Assembly: GCA_030427765.1 (NCBI GenBank)
Contig: JAUICS010000121.1
Span: 1 to 5,530 of the forward strand
Length of the DNA stretch: 5,530 nt
Direction: 5' to 3'
From: Alphaproteobacteria bacterium
Lineage (GTDB): Bacteria > Pseudomonadota > Alphaproteobacteria > Micavibrionales > Micavibrionaceae
Shown: positions 1 through 5,530 of the stretch, one piece after another
How the letters are laid out: each line of letters starts with the position of its first letter
Numbering within the stretch: the stretch's first letter is position 1
Notes under the pieces: model-generated
Told to the model about the DNA's origin: nothing
The model's input: the letters and a program-made list of their open reading frames with translations, nothing else
Databases searched by the model: none
Position numbers and translations under genes: made by a program

Positions 1-1
1 C

Positions 2-70
2 CTGTCTGCGCCGCCAGATGTCAAAAACGATACATTCCCGAATAAATACCCCAGCAAAGACTACGACTAA
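2..70 (+). CDS. C-terminal end of an upstream gene, possibly an LptM-like small lipoprotein (partial)
   Basis: An open frame enters from the left edge and ends at the TAA at 68-70, giving 22 residues that finish in NKYPSKDYD. The stretch is rich in Pro, Asp, Lys and Tyr and looks like a disordered tail, not a folded domain. Alphaproteobacterial genomes often carry argH, a small LptM-type lipoprotein gene and lysA upstream of the DUF4175 gene. The PPDV...TFPNKYP pattern resembles the tails of those lipoproteins more than the end of LysA, as far as I recall the families. If that is right, lysA is absent from its usual place. Only the tail is visible, so the coding call is moderate and the family call is weak. 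The next gene starts 24 bases later on the same strand. Confidence 0.45.
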   Translation: MSAPPDVKNDTFPNKYPSKDYD

Positions 71-94
71 CCCTACATCGTCATATATTATATT

Positions 95-2746
95 ATGGCA
101 CTAACCCCACACGTTCGGTACAATATTAGTATGAGTTCAGATTTCCAAGACATACATGCTCAGACCGCACAAAATTCGACATATAAAACCCGTTTGCTAA
201 CAAAGTGCATATGCCTGTTTGAAGAATTTTCACGCGTATTTTGGGTATCTGCGGTATGGGTGTTGGCATTTTTTGCGTTGTGGCTTCTGGAAATTCCGCA
301 AAATATCGGTATCAGTGCCTTATATGTATTCAATATTGTGTTCCTTCTAGGCTTGGTACTCGGCATCATAAAGGGAATAAAAGACATAGAATTCCCTGAC
401 CCGACCGATATAGATAGACGTATTGAACAGGCCTCCGGCTTAAAGAACCGGCCGCTTGACATGATCGAGGATACGCTTGTTAACCCGCATGAAAAATTAA
501 CACGCGCGCTTTGGATTCGTCAGGTTAATGAGTATAAGTCCTTATTGTCCTCATTACGACCACCTGCGCCGAAGCCAATACTATCCTACGCCGACCCGTA
601 CGCCGTACGTTTTTCGGTTATCCTGTTGTTTTTACTCGCAATCGTTATTTCCGGCCCCAAAGGCTATAAAGAAATATTCCGGGGGTTATGGCCATATACC
701 CTTGCCGACGTGGATAGTCAGGACGATATCGCGATCTGGATTACGCCGCCGGAGTATACCGGCAAGACAATGTTTTTTGTTTCATCGGGCGATGCATCTG
801 ATGTCAACAATGAAAAAATCATAATTCCTGAGGGCAGTACGATTAAAGTGCGGCTGGATAACATCTTTGGCGCCCCCATATTAACATTTAACGGGCCTGG
901 TAAAGAGGTGCCAATCGTGATGGAGAGATTAGATAAGCACACGTACGGATATGAAGGCCCCGTAAAATCAGGCGATACATTGTCCATACGCAAGGATTGG
1001 TTTACGACAATGACATGGGAATACGAATACGTGGTTGATCAACCGCCGGAGGTCCTTCTGAGCGGTGACATCGAATTAACACCGGGTCATAGTTTGCGCT
1101 TCCCGCTTTCCGTTTATGATGATTATGGCGCGGATGAACTTACAATAAAAATGAATTTGGCGAGTATCATCGATTATGACTTGCTTGGGCACCCATATAA
1201 AAGTACACGCCCGATCGTAACCCAGCCCGGAAACAACGAAGTGGCACCGGCGTATAACCTTGCGCCGCATACATGGGCCGGACTGCCAGTAGAATTCGTG
1301 TTTGAAGTAAAGGACAAAAGCGACCAAACAGGGACAAGCAACGTTATCGAATATGTACTGCCGGAACGCGAGTTTGAACACCCGATCGCCAAGCGCCTCG
1401 TGGCCATTCGCAAGGATATGGCATGGAAACGTGATCTTCAAAACGGTGTACTTATCCAGAAACTGGAAAATTTATTGAGATACCCTAACGAATTTGAAAA
1501 CAACGTTGTTGTGTTTCTGGCTATAAAAAGTGCCGCCGCGCGCCTTTATTACAGACCCTCTGACGAAATGCTGTTGAAAACCATACGCCTGCTATGGGAT
1601 GCCGCGGTTTTACTCGAGGACGGTAACCTAAATCTTGCCATGCGGGAACTTGCCGACAAAATCCAAACGCTTCAATCTTTGCTAAACAATGATGACGCCA
1701 GTGAAGAAGATTTTCGCAGCGAACTTGGCGACCTGCGTGAAGCGTTAAATGAATATATGAAAAGCCTGCAAAACGAGCTTCGTAAAAAAATGGAAAGCGA
1801 CAAGGCACCTATGATTACTCCTGAAATGCTTGATCAGACATTGAATGAGGACATTTTAAACCAGTTTATGAATGAGCTTTCTGACAATATCCAGTCGCAG
1901 GATAAACAAGGTGCTCAAGAGCTTTTATCACAACTGCAAAAATTGATGGAAACACTTACACCGGCGATTGCCGGGGACATGCCGCAGGATATGCAGGATA
2001 TGATGTCTGGCATTAGTGAAATTCAGGAACTCGTAAACAAACAAAAGCTTCTCAAAAAACAGACGGAAGAGCTGGATAGTCAAACACCCGACTTACAAAG
2101 CAACTCCCAGACGTTGGGTCGACAGCTTGCGCCAAACTCACCTTTCACAAAAGAATGGGATATGGGGGACATGCCGCCGCCTCCATCTGCGCAGGAGTAC
2201 AAGAAGAAACTGGATGAGCAACAACAGCGCAAAGCCGATATGATGAAACAATTGGAAGAATTTGGTAAGGATTTCCAGACAAAATCCGGAGAACAAAGCG
2301 GCTTAAGATACATCTTGGGACAATTGATGCAGGAAACCGGCGAAGCATTTGGTGAAATACCGGAAGGTATGGGAAAAGCCGAACGTTCCATGAAAGGTTC
2401 GCAGGAGCATTTAAAAGAACTGGAAGGCAAACCCTCCATTCAGGATCAGGACGATGCCATCAAACATCTTGAGGAAGCCATGGAGGATATGGCGGAGCAA
2501 CTCCAAAAACGTCTGGAGGAAATGAGCGGAACACAAATGGGGCAAAGCCAGACAGACCCGCTCGGCAGACCTCGTTCGGGACAACAGCAACAGAACGGAT
2601 TTTTCGGTGACCGCGTTGAAATTCCAAATGAAACGCAGCAAAAATATATTCGTGATATACTGAGAATATTGCGCGAGCGTTCAGGACAATTGGAACGCCC
2701 TGATTATGAGCGCAATTATATAGATAGATTACTTGAGAAATTTTAG
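95..2746 (+). CDS. DUF4175 / TIGR02302 family membrane protein
   Basis: This 883-residue protein belongs to the alphaproteobacterial TIGR02302 (DUF4175) family. Its biochemical role is unknown and its length is normal for the family. Predicted membrane segments lie near residues 47-66, 72-93 and 170-187. Between the second and third is the soluble stretch containing RRIEQASGLKNRPL (108-121), typical of the family. After the third span come family-like motifs: IWITPPEYTGKT (214-225), a beta-rich region with VYDDYGADEL (340-349), and LLEDGNLNLAMREL (506-519). Residues about 540-815 are rich in Gln, Met, Glu and Lys and are probably helical, coiled-coil or partly disordered. The C-terminus has DPLGRP (821-826) and the closing ERPDYERNYIDRLLEKF, both hallmarks of the family. 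The topology suggests an inner-membrane anchor with a large periplasmic part. The start is uncertain: neither ATG 95 nor the in-frame ATG 131 has a Shine-Dalgarno site, and 131 would give 871 residues with all spans intact. Confidence 0.93.
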   Translation: MALTPHVRYNISMSSDFQDIHAQTAQNSTYKTRLLTKCICLFEEFSRVFWVSAVWVLAFFALWLLEIPQNIGISALYVFNIVFLLGLVLGIIKGIKDIEFPDPTDIDRRIEQASGLKNRPLDMIEDTLVNPHEKLTRALWIRQVNEYKSLLSSLRPPAPKPILSYADPYAVRFSVILLFLLAIVISGPKGYKEIFRGLWPYTLADVDSQDDIAIWITPPEYTGKTMFFVSSGDASDVNNEKIIIPEGSTIKVRLDNIFGAPILTFNGPGKEVPIVMERLDKHTYGYEGPVKSGDTLSIRKDWFTTMTWEYEYVVDQPPEVLLSGDIELTPGHSLRFPLSVYDDYGADELTIKMNLASIIDYDLLGHPYKSTRPIVTQPGNNEVAPAYNLAPHTWAGLPVEFVFEVKDKSDQTGTSNVIEYVLPEREFEHPIAKRLVAIRKDMAWKRDLQNGVLIQKLENLLRYPNEFENNVVVFLAIKSAAARLYYRPSDEMLLKTIRLLWDAAVLLEDGNLNLAMRELADKIQTLQSLLNNDDASEEDFRSELGDLREALNEYMKSLQNELRKKMESDKAPMITPEMLDQTLNEDILNQFMNELSDNIQSQDKQGAQELLSQLQKLMETLTPAIAGDMPQDMQDMMSGISEIQELVNKQKLLKKQTEELDSQTPDLQSNSQTLGRQLAPNSPFTKEWDMGDMPPPPSAQEYKKKLDEQQQRKADMMKQLEEFGKDFQTKSGEQSGLRYILGQLMQETGEAFGEIPEGMGKAERSMKGSQEHLKELEGKPSIQDQDDAIKHLEEAMEDMAEQLQKRLEEMSGTQMGQSQTDPLGRPRSGQQQQNGFFGDRVEIPNETQQKYIRDILRILRERSGQLERPDYERNYIDRLLEKF

Positions 2747-2765
2747 ATTACGACTTTAGTTAAAG

Positions 2766-2930
2766 ATGTCAGTTGAAATTCTGATAGGTGTTATAATTGT
2801 TCTTGCGATACCGCAGCTTGCATTCACCTTAAAAAACGATGATGCACCCAATCCACTCGCCCTCGCCTTCATGGTCGGCAATGGGCTGATCTTATTGATT
2901 TTATCTGCAATTATAGTCTTTGCTTATTAA
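2766..2930 (+). CDS. small hypothetical membrane protein, 54 residues, two predicted spans
   Basis: An ATG at 2766 opens a 54-codon frame ending at the TAA at 2928-2930. The product has two hydrophobic segments, about residues 5-22 and 31-53, joined by a short polar loop KNDDAPNP. That is the layout of a helical-hairpin membrane protein. It has only one Lys and no Arg, so topology cannot be assigned by the positive-inside rule. It starts 19 bases after the DUF4175 stop on the same strand, consistent with co-transcription. The bases before the ATG (TTAAAG) are at best a weak ribosome site. I do not recognise a family. Two well-formed hydrophobic helices with a clean turn make chance less likely, but the short length leaves doubt. 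Confidence 0.6.
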   Translation: MSVEILIGVIIVLAIPQLAFTLKNDDAPNPLALAFMVGNGLILLILSAIIVFAY

Positions 2931-2939
2931 CCGGGCACA

Positions 2940-3947
2940 TTAGTGATGTGAGCCGTGTGCATCACCATGGCTCTCATGCCCCTCATCATGCGTATCATGC
3001 TGCGTTGGTGAACGCGGCATTTCGTGATGATTGTCATGTGCACTGCTTGTGTGACCATCCTCTGTATGTCCATGTTCATCCGAATGCTTGCCCTGATCTT
3101 GCCCAAAAGGCAAGAATCGCATTCGTACTTCGCTTCCCTCTAATGAAATACCCTCATACTCAAACGAAAACTCACGAATATCCTCGGCACGTACGGCTTT
3201 ATAAGGCAATTTAACAACCCATTCTTCGTAAGTTTTGCCTTCACCATGGACGGAAATCAAAACAGGCGGAATATAACGTTTCTGACCAGTCAGGTTAATG
3301 ATCTTGGCATTTCCGATAAGTTTGTATCGTCCGTCGGGCTGTTTATCAATTTTAGTATGCATATTATCTATGACCAATCCCTCGCCCTTAATTGCCGATT
3401 CTTTTCCAGACATCCCGCCAATAAGGTCATAAAGGGCTATTGAATTCGGCCACGCATGAATAAAATAGGACTGTTTTTTCAATATAATCGTTACCACCAG
3501 CAACAATACGCCAAACACAATCACATTGCTTATGACACTTTCCGGCTTTACCGACAGTTTAAACTGGAACTTCTTTTTGCTGAATTTGGGATTATCGTCA
3601 TCAATCGGCTTCACAGAGTCAGGAATATCTTCAATATCATCATCGTCGGCCGCGGCCTCGACATGTTTTACAAAATCATCATCGGTTTCAGGCTCATCTG
3701 CGTTTTCATCCTCAGGTTCGTCTGCATCCGATTTCATCGTTGAAATCATATCATTGAGTTCATCAAGCAATTCGTCTGATGTATCTTCGTCGTCTTCGTC
3801 GGGTTCATCATTATCCGAATTCCCTAAACCAGGCGTAAAACGCCATTCTTTCTTACATTCACCACAACGTAACTGTCGCCCCAACGGGGTAATTGCCGAA
3901 TCATCAACAACAAAACGTGCATTGCAATTTGGACAATTAATAATCAT
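2940..3947 (-). CDS. MJ0042-type zinc-ribbon, single-span membrane protein with His-rich C-terminus
   Basis: This is a 335-residue protein. An N-terminal zinc ribbon has CPNC at 5-8 and CGEC at 28-31, four cysteines placed as in the MJ0042/zinc_ribbon_5 family, followed by KKEW. Residues about 43-120 form a very acidic linker, with 37 Asp/Glu in 78 by my count. A basic patch (KKKFQFK) precedes one membrane span at about 138-157. This predicts a cytoplasmic zinc ribbon and a periplasmic C-terminal part. Residues about 188-280 look like a beta-rich DUF3426-type domain, with NAKIINLTGQKR, an ISVHGEG strand and a closing EVRMRFLP. Residues 281-335 form a tail with 14 His and many Asp, Glu and Gly. 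Zinc-ribbon proteins of this type often lie divergent to ftsE in alphaproteobacteria, as here. Function is unknown. No clear ribosome site precedes the ATG at 3947. The stop lies 9 bases from the convergent small gene. Confidence 0.88.
   Translation of the reverse strand: MIINCPNCNARFVVDDSAITPLGRQLRCGECKKEWRFTPGLGNSDNDEPDEDDEDTSDELLDELNDMISTMKSDADEPEDENADEPETDDDFVKHVEAAADDDDIEDIPDSVKPIDDDNPKFSKKKFQFKLSVKPESVISNVIVFGVLLLVVTIILKKQSYFIHAWPNSIALYDLIGGMSGKESAIKGEGLVIDNMHTKIDKQPDGRYKLIGNAKIINLTGQKRYIPPVLISVHGEGKTYEEWVVKLPYKAVRAEDIREFSFEYEGISLEGSEVRMRFLPFGQDQGKHSDEHGHTEDGHTSSAHDNHHEMPRSPTQHDTHDEGHESHGDAHGSHH
2943..3107 (-). other. His/Asp/Glu-rich C-terminal tail of the zinc-ribbon protein
   Basis: These codons encode residues 281-335. 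They contain 14 His in 55 residues, spaced every two to five positions (HGH, HDNHH, HESHGDAHGSHH), mixed with Asp, Glu, Gly and Ser. The composition is typical of disordered metal-binding segments that hold zinc, nickel or copper. It follows the folded domain, whose last strand ends at FLP (278-280), and would be periplasmic if the single-span topology is right. Metal binding is inferred from composition only. Confidence 0.6.
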
Positions 3948-4047
3948 ATGATGTTTAAGAAAGTTGAAGTTATGCTATGAATATTCTGTACATTCTATCA
4001 TATAGGGTTGTATTCGCGATCAAAATACTAAAATCATTTTATCACCA
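3948..4047. promoter_or_regulatory. divergent intergenic region, probable promoters for both flanking genes
   Basis: The 100 bases separate the starts of two divergent genes, so a promoter in each direction would be expected here. The region is AT-rich. On the plus strand TATCAT (3996-4001) is a reasonable -10 hexamer, but no good -35 sits at the right distance. On the minus strand TATGAT (complement of 3997-4002) has TTGATC (complement of 4018-4023) upstream with a short 15-base spacer. TAGAAT (complement of 3992-3997) is another option. The candidates overlap, so the two transcripts might compete. The location is supported by gene layout; the exact boxes are weak. I saw no convincing operator palindrome. 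Confidence 0.35.
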
Positions 4048-4833
4048 ATGCTAAAATATACGCCGATCATCATATTACCGTTTTTATGTGCCGCAACCAT
4101 TACGATTGTGCCTGCACAGCATGTATTAGCCGAGGAATCAGTATCACAAAACGCCCTAAGTTGTCGGGATGTCAGTATTTCGTGCCTTGCAGATGATCTA
4201 TCGAATACCCTTGCCATTCTGGATAATAAACGATGGAGCGACCAGGGGTTTCGTGACCTTGCGGAAATACTCATTCTGGATAATCAGCCGGCGCAGGCCA
4301 GAGAAGCCATACAGAAAATTGAGGATCCTGACACCCGCGCCATGGCCATACGAAAGTCCGGTATGGCCCTTGCCGACGCACCGATGACAGAAACACAGAA
4401 AAAAAATTCCTTTATTATGCTTAAGGAGGAAGCAAACGCCATTGAACACAAACCATCCATGGGTATTGCCTTAACGTACATTGCAATTGCCGAATCCGAA
4501 TCCGGTTTTTATGAGGATGCGGTTAAGTCAGTCCCCATAATCGACAATGTGTCCTTGCGAAATAAGGCTTACGCGGAAATTGCCGAGGTTCAGGCGCGCG
4601 TAGGACTCGGTGATATGTCATTGCCGAATGTGGAACGTATTGAAACCCTGGCATTCAAGAATCAGGTCGCCAAGCGCATTTCCGGCGTTTTGGCCGAAAA
4701 CAATGATATCGAGAACGCGTACAAGGCCATAAAACTTATATCGAATGACGCGCAAAAGGCGGCGGCTCTGCAGTACCTGGCAACGATTATGGTCAAGGGC
4801 GCGGATGGAATAAAGGGAAGCACACATGATTAA
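4048..4833 (+). CDS. exported helical-repeat protein of unknown function, coupled to ftsE
   Basis: This is a 261-residue protein I cannot assign to a named family. Residues 1-28 look like a Sec signal peptide: K3, a hydrophobic core at about 6-21, and VLA before a likely cleavage after A28. C14 is not in a lipobox, so it is probably not a lipoprotein. The mature part has two cysteines, C39 and C46, which could form a disulfide in the periplasm. The rest is almost all alpha-helical, with at least three degenerate TPR-like units at about 69-110, 139-186 and 205-251. These share hydrophobic/Ala helices, a short turn, an (E/D)(N/D)A or AREA helix and an I-x-D/N break. The last codons overlap ftsE by 8 bases (ATGATTAA), implying translational coupling. 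No ribosome site is evident before the ATG. A periplasmic partner or scaffold for FtsEX is possible but rests only on gene position. Confidence 0.85.
   Translation: MLKYTPIIILPFLCAATITIVPAQHVLAEESVSQNALSCRDVSISCLADDLSNTLAILDNKRWSDQGFRDLAEILILDNQPAQAREAIQKIEDPDTRAMAIRKSGMALADAPMTETQKKNSFIMLKEEANAIEHKPSMGIALTYIAIAESESGFYEDAVKSVPIIDNVSLRNKAYAEIAEVQARVGLGDMSLPNVERIETLAFKNQVAKRISGVLAENNDIENAYKAIKLISNDAQKAAALQYLATIMVKGADGIKGSTHD
4252..4800 (+). repeat. three degenerate helical repeats within the exported protein (protein level)
   Basis: The units cover residues about 69-110, 139-186 and 205-251. Aligned by eye, each has an Ala/Ile-rich helix (LAEILI, IAIAES, ISGVLA), a polar turn, a helix with a central Ala pair or DA/NA (AREAIQKI, EDAVKSVP, ENAYKAIK), an Asp/Asn break (IEDPDTR, IIDNVSLR, ISNDAQK) and a second Ala-rich helix (AMAIRKSGMALA, KAYAEIAEVQA, AAALQYLATIM). 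The length and pattern resemble TPR or Sel1-like solenoids. The similarity is too weak to see at DNA level. Confidence 0.5.
4814..4819 (+). promoter_or_regulatory. ribosome binding site of ftsE
   Basis: AGGGAA, inside the last codons of the upstream gene, ends 6 bases before the ATG at 4826. It is the best Shine-Dalgarno-like match before any start in the window and supports 4826 as the ftsE start. Lying inside coding sequence, it fits translational coupling, where ribosomes finishing the upstream gene reinitiate at ATGATTAA. Confidence 0.55.
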
Positions 4834-5521
4834 ATTTGAATATGTTGGGCTTCGTTACGGTGTTGGCCCCGAAATTCTTAGTGATGTGAGCTTCGAGCTT
4901 GAGCCAGGATCGTTTCATTTCCTGATCGGCCCGAGTGGTGCGGGTAAAACCTCGCTTATGAGCCTGCTTTACCTTGGCCAGCGCCCTACACGCGGGCAGA
5001 TATCTATGTTTGACAACAATATCGGCAGTTTAAACCGAATGCAGCTTGCCGACATACGCAAGCGCATCGGCATTATTTTTCAGGATTTCCGGTTATTGCC
5101 CCACATGTCGGCCTTCGAAAATGTGGCGTTGCCCCTACGGATTATGGGTAAGCCGGAACGTGAAATCCGTAACAATGTGGAAGAATTATTACAATGGGTT
5201 GGCCTTGGTGATCATATGAACGTCCTGCCAAGTACGTTATCAGGGGGGCAGCAGCAGCGTGTGGCCATTGCACGCGCCATTATTACACGCCCTAAACTCC
5301 TCCTCGCCGATGAACCGACTGGTAACCTTGACGATGTTATCGGCCTGCGCCTGATGAATTTGTTTGACCAGTTAAACCGGATGGGCACAACGATTGTAAT
5401 TGCCACACACAACCTGCAGCTTATTGAAAAATACAAATTCCCGTGTATGGTTCTAAATCACGGCAGTTTGGAAATATCATCACCAACGGACAAAGCGGTC
5501 TCCCAATCATTTGAGGCATAA
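4826..5521 (+). CDS. ftsE: cell-division ATP-binding protein FtsE
   Basis: FtsE is the cytoplasmic ATPase of the FtsEX complex. It binds the membrane protein FtsX and uses ATP hydrolysis to control peptidoglycan hydrolysis and divisome assembly at the septum. This 231-residue protein has the full ABC set: Walker A GPSGAGKT (35-42), Q-loop Q86 in the FtsE-typical [10 protein letters not shown], signature LSGGQQQR (138-145), Walker B LLLADEP (158-164) with E163, D-loop NLDD (167-170) and switch His H195 in ATHN. All catalytic residues are present, so it should be active. Length is normal for FtsE. The [24 protein letters not shown] block separates it from related LolD- and MacB-type ATPases, although that distinction is a matter of degree. 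It overlaps the upstream exported-protein gene by 8 bases. ftsX would be expected just beyond the right edge; the 9 bases left contain no start codon. Confidence 0.95.
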   Translation: MIKFEYVGLRYGVGPEILSDVSFELEPGSFHFLIGPSGAGKTSLMSLLYLGQRPTRGQISMFDNNIGSLNRMQLADIRKRIGIIFQDFRLLPHMSAFENVALPLRIMGKPEREIRNNVEELLQWVGLGDHMNVLPSTLSGGQQQRVAIARAIITRPKLLLADEPTGNLDDVIGLRLMNLFDQLNRMGTTIVIATHNLQLIEKYKFPCMVLNHGSLEISSPTDKAVSQSFEA

Positions 5522-5530
5522 GCGGCGGAA

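Noticed and set aside
84..96. TATATTATATTAT as a promoter -10 for the DUF4175 gene
   Set aside because: No matching -35 is present at 15-19 bases upstream, and AT-rich runs of this kind occur by chance here. It is mentioned only in connection with the start choice.
1076..1441. 121-codon minus-strand frame
   Set aside because: It lies inside the DUF4175 gene, whose translation here carries family motifs. The antisense product looks random in composition.
2080..2439. 119-codon minus-strand frame rich in Ser and Cys
   Set aside because: It is a shadow of the Gln/Glu/Lys-rich tail of the DUF4175 protein, with no recognisable domain.
2943..2965. Inverted repeat GTGATG ... CATCAC with an 11-base loop, and the shorter CACAT/ATGTG at 2936-2950
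   Set aside because: Both lie wholly or largely in the His-tail codons, are short, and are not followed by a T run on either strand. They are best explained by repeated His and neighbouring codons, not by a terminator.
2948..3214. Plus-strand frame starting MSRVHHHGSHAPHH
   Set aside because: The His richness arises because CAT/ATG-rich codons of the minus-strand His tail also read as His on the other strand. The rest of the frame has no domain-like pattern.
3526..3951. 141-codon plus-strand frame rich in Ser
   Set aside because: It is opposite the acidic Asp/Glu-rich codons of the zinc-ribbon gene, whose complement (tcatcatcg) reads as Ser repeats. The minus-strand frame has a zinc ribbon, a membrane span and a coherent domain order.
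4087..4093. C14 of the exported protein as a lipoprotein cysteine
   Set aside because: The residues before it (P-F-L) do not fit a lipobox, which needs a small residue just before Cys. The VLA site at 26-28 is a better signal peptidase I site.

Overview
The window looks like a core-genome segment of an alphaproteobacterium of moderate GC (mid-40s percent by eye). The main evidence is a full-length member of the TIGR02302/DUF4175 family, which is essentially confined to alphaproteobacteria. It lies near an MJ0042-type zinc-ribbon membrane protein gene that diverges from an ftsE operon, a neighbourhood seen repeatedly in that class. The genus cannot be named from the sequence. The AT-rich codon use and scarce Shine-Dalgarno sites are unlike the GC-rich model species.

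Layout: (1) Bases 2-70 hold the last 22 codons of an upstream gene, with a Pro/Tyr-rich tail like that of small LptM-type lipoproteins. (2) Bases 95-2746 encode the 883-residue DUF4175/TIGR02302 protein: three membrane segments, a periplasmic-type region and a long Gln/Met/Glu-rich helical tail. (3) Bases 2766-2930 encode a 54-residue protein with two predicted membrane spans, 19 bases downstream on the same strand. (4) On the minus strand, 3947-2940 encodes a 335-residue single-span protein with an N-terminal zinc ribbon, a very acidic linker and a His-rich tail. It converges on the small gene with only 9 bases between them. (5) Bases 3948-4047 are a 100-base AT-rich divergent intergenic region. 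(6) Bases 4048-4833 encode a 261-residue exported helical-repeat protein of unknown function. It overlaps the next start by 8 bases. (7) Bases 4826-5521 encode FtsE, the cell-division ABC ATPase. The window ends 9 bases after it, where ftsX would be expected.

How the parts may work together: most products are envelope proteins. FtsE normally pairs with FtsX to control peptidoglycan hydrolysis at the septum. An exported repeat protein whose gene overlaps ftsE is the most interesting feature here, because periplasmic partners are what FtsEX acts on in other bacteria. That link is an inference from gene order. I saw no CRISPR array, mobile element, tRNA, rRNA or sign of recent transfer.
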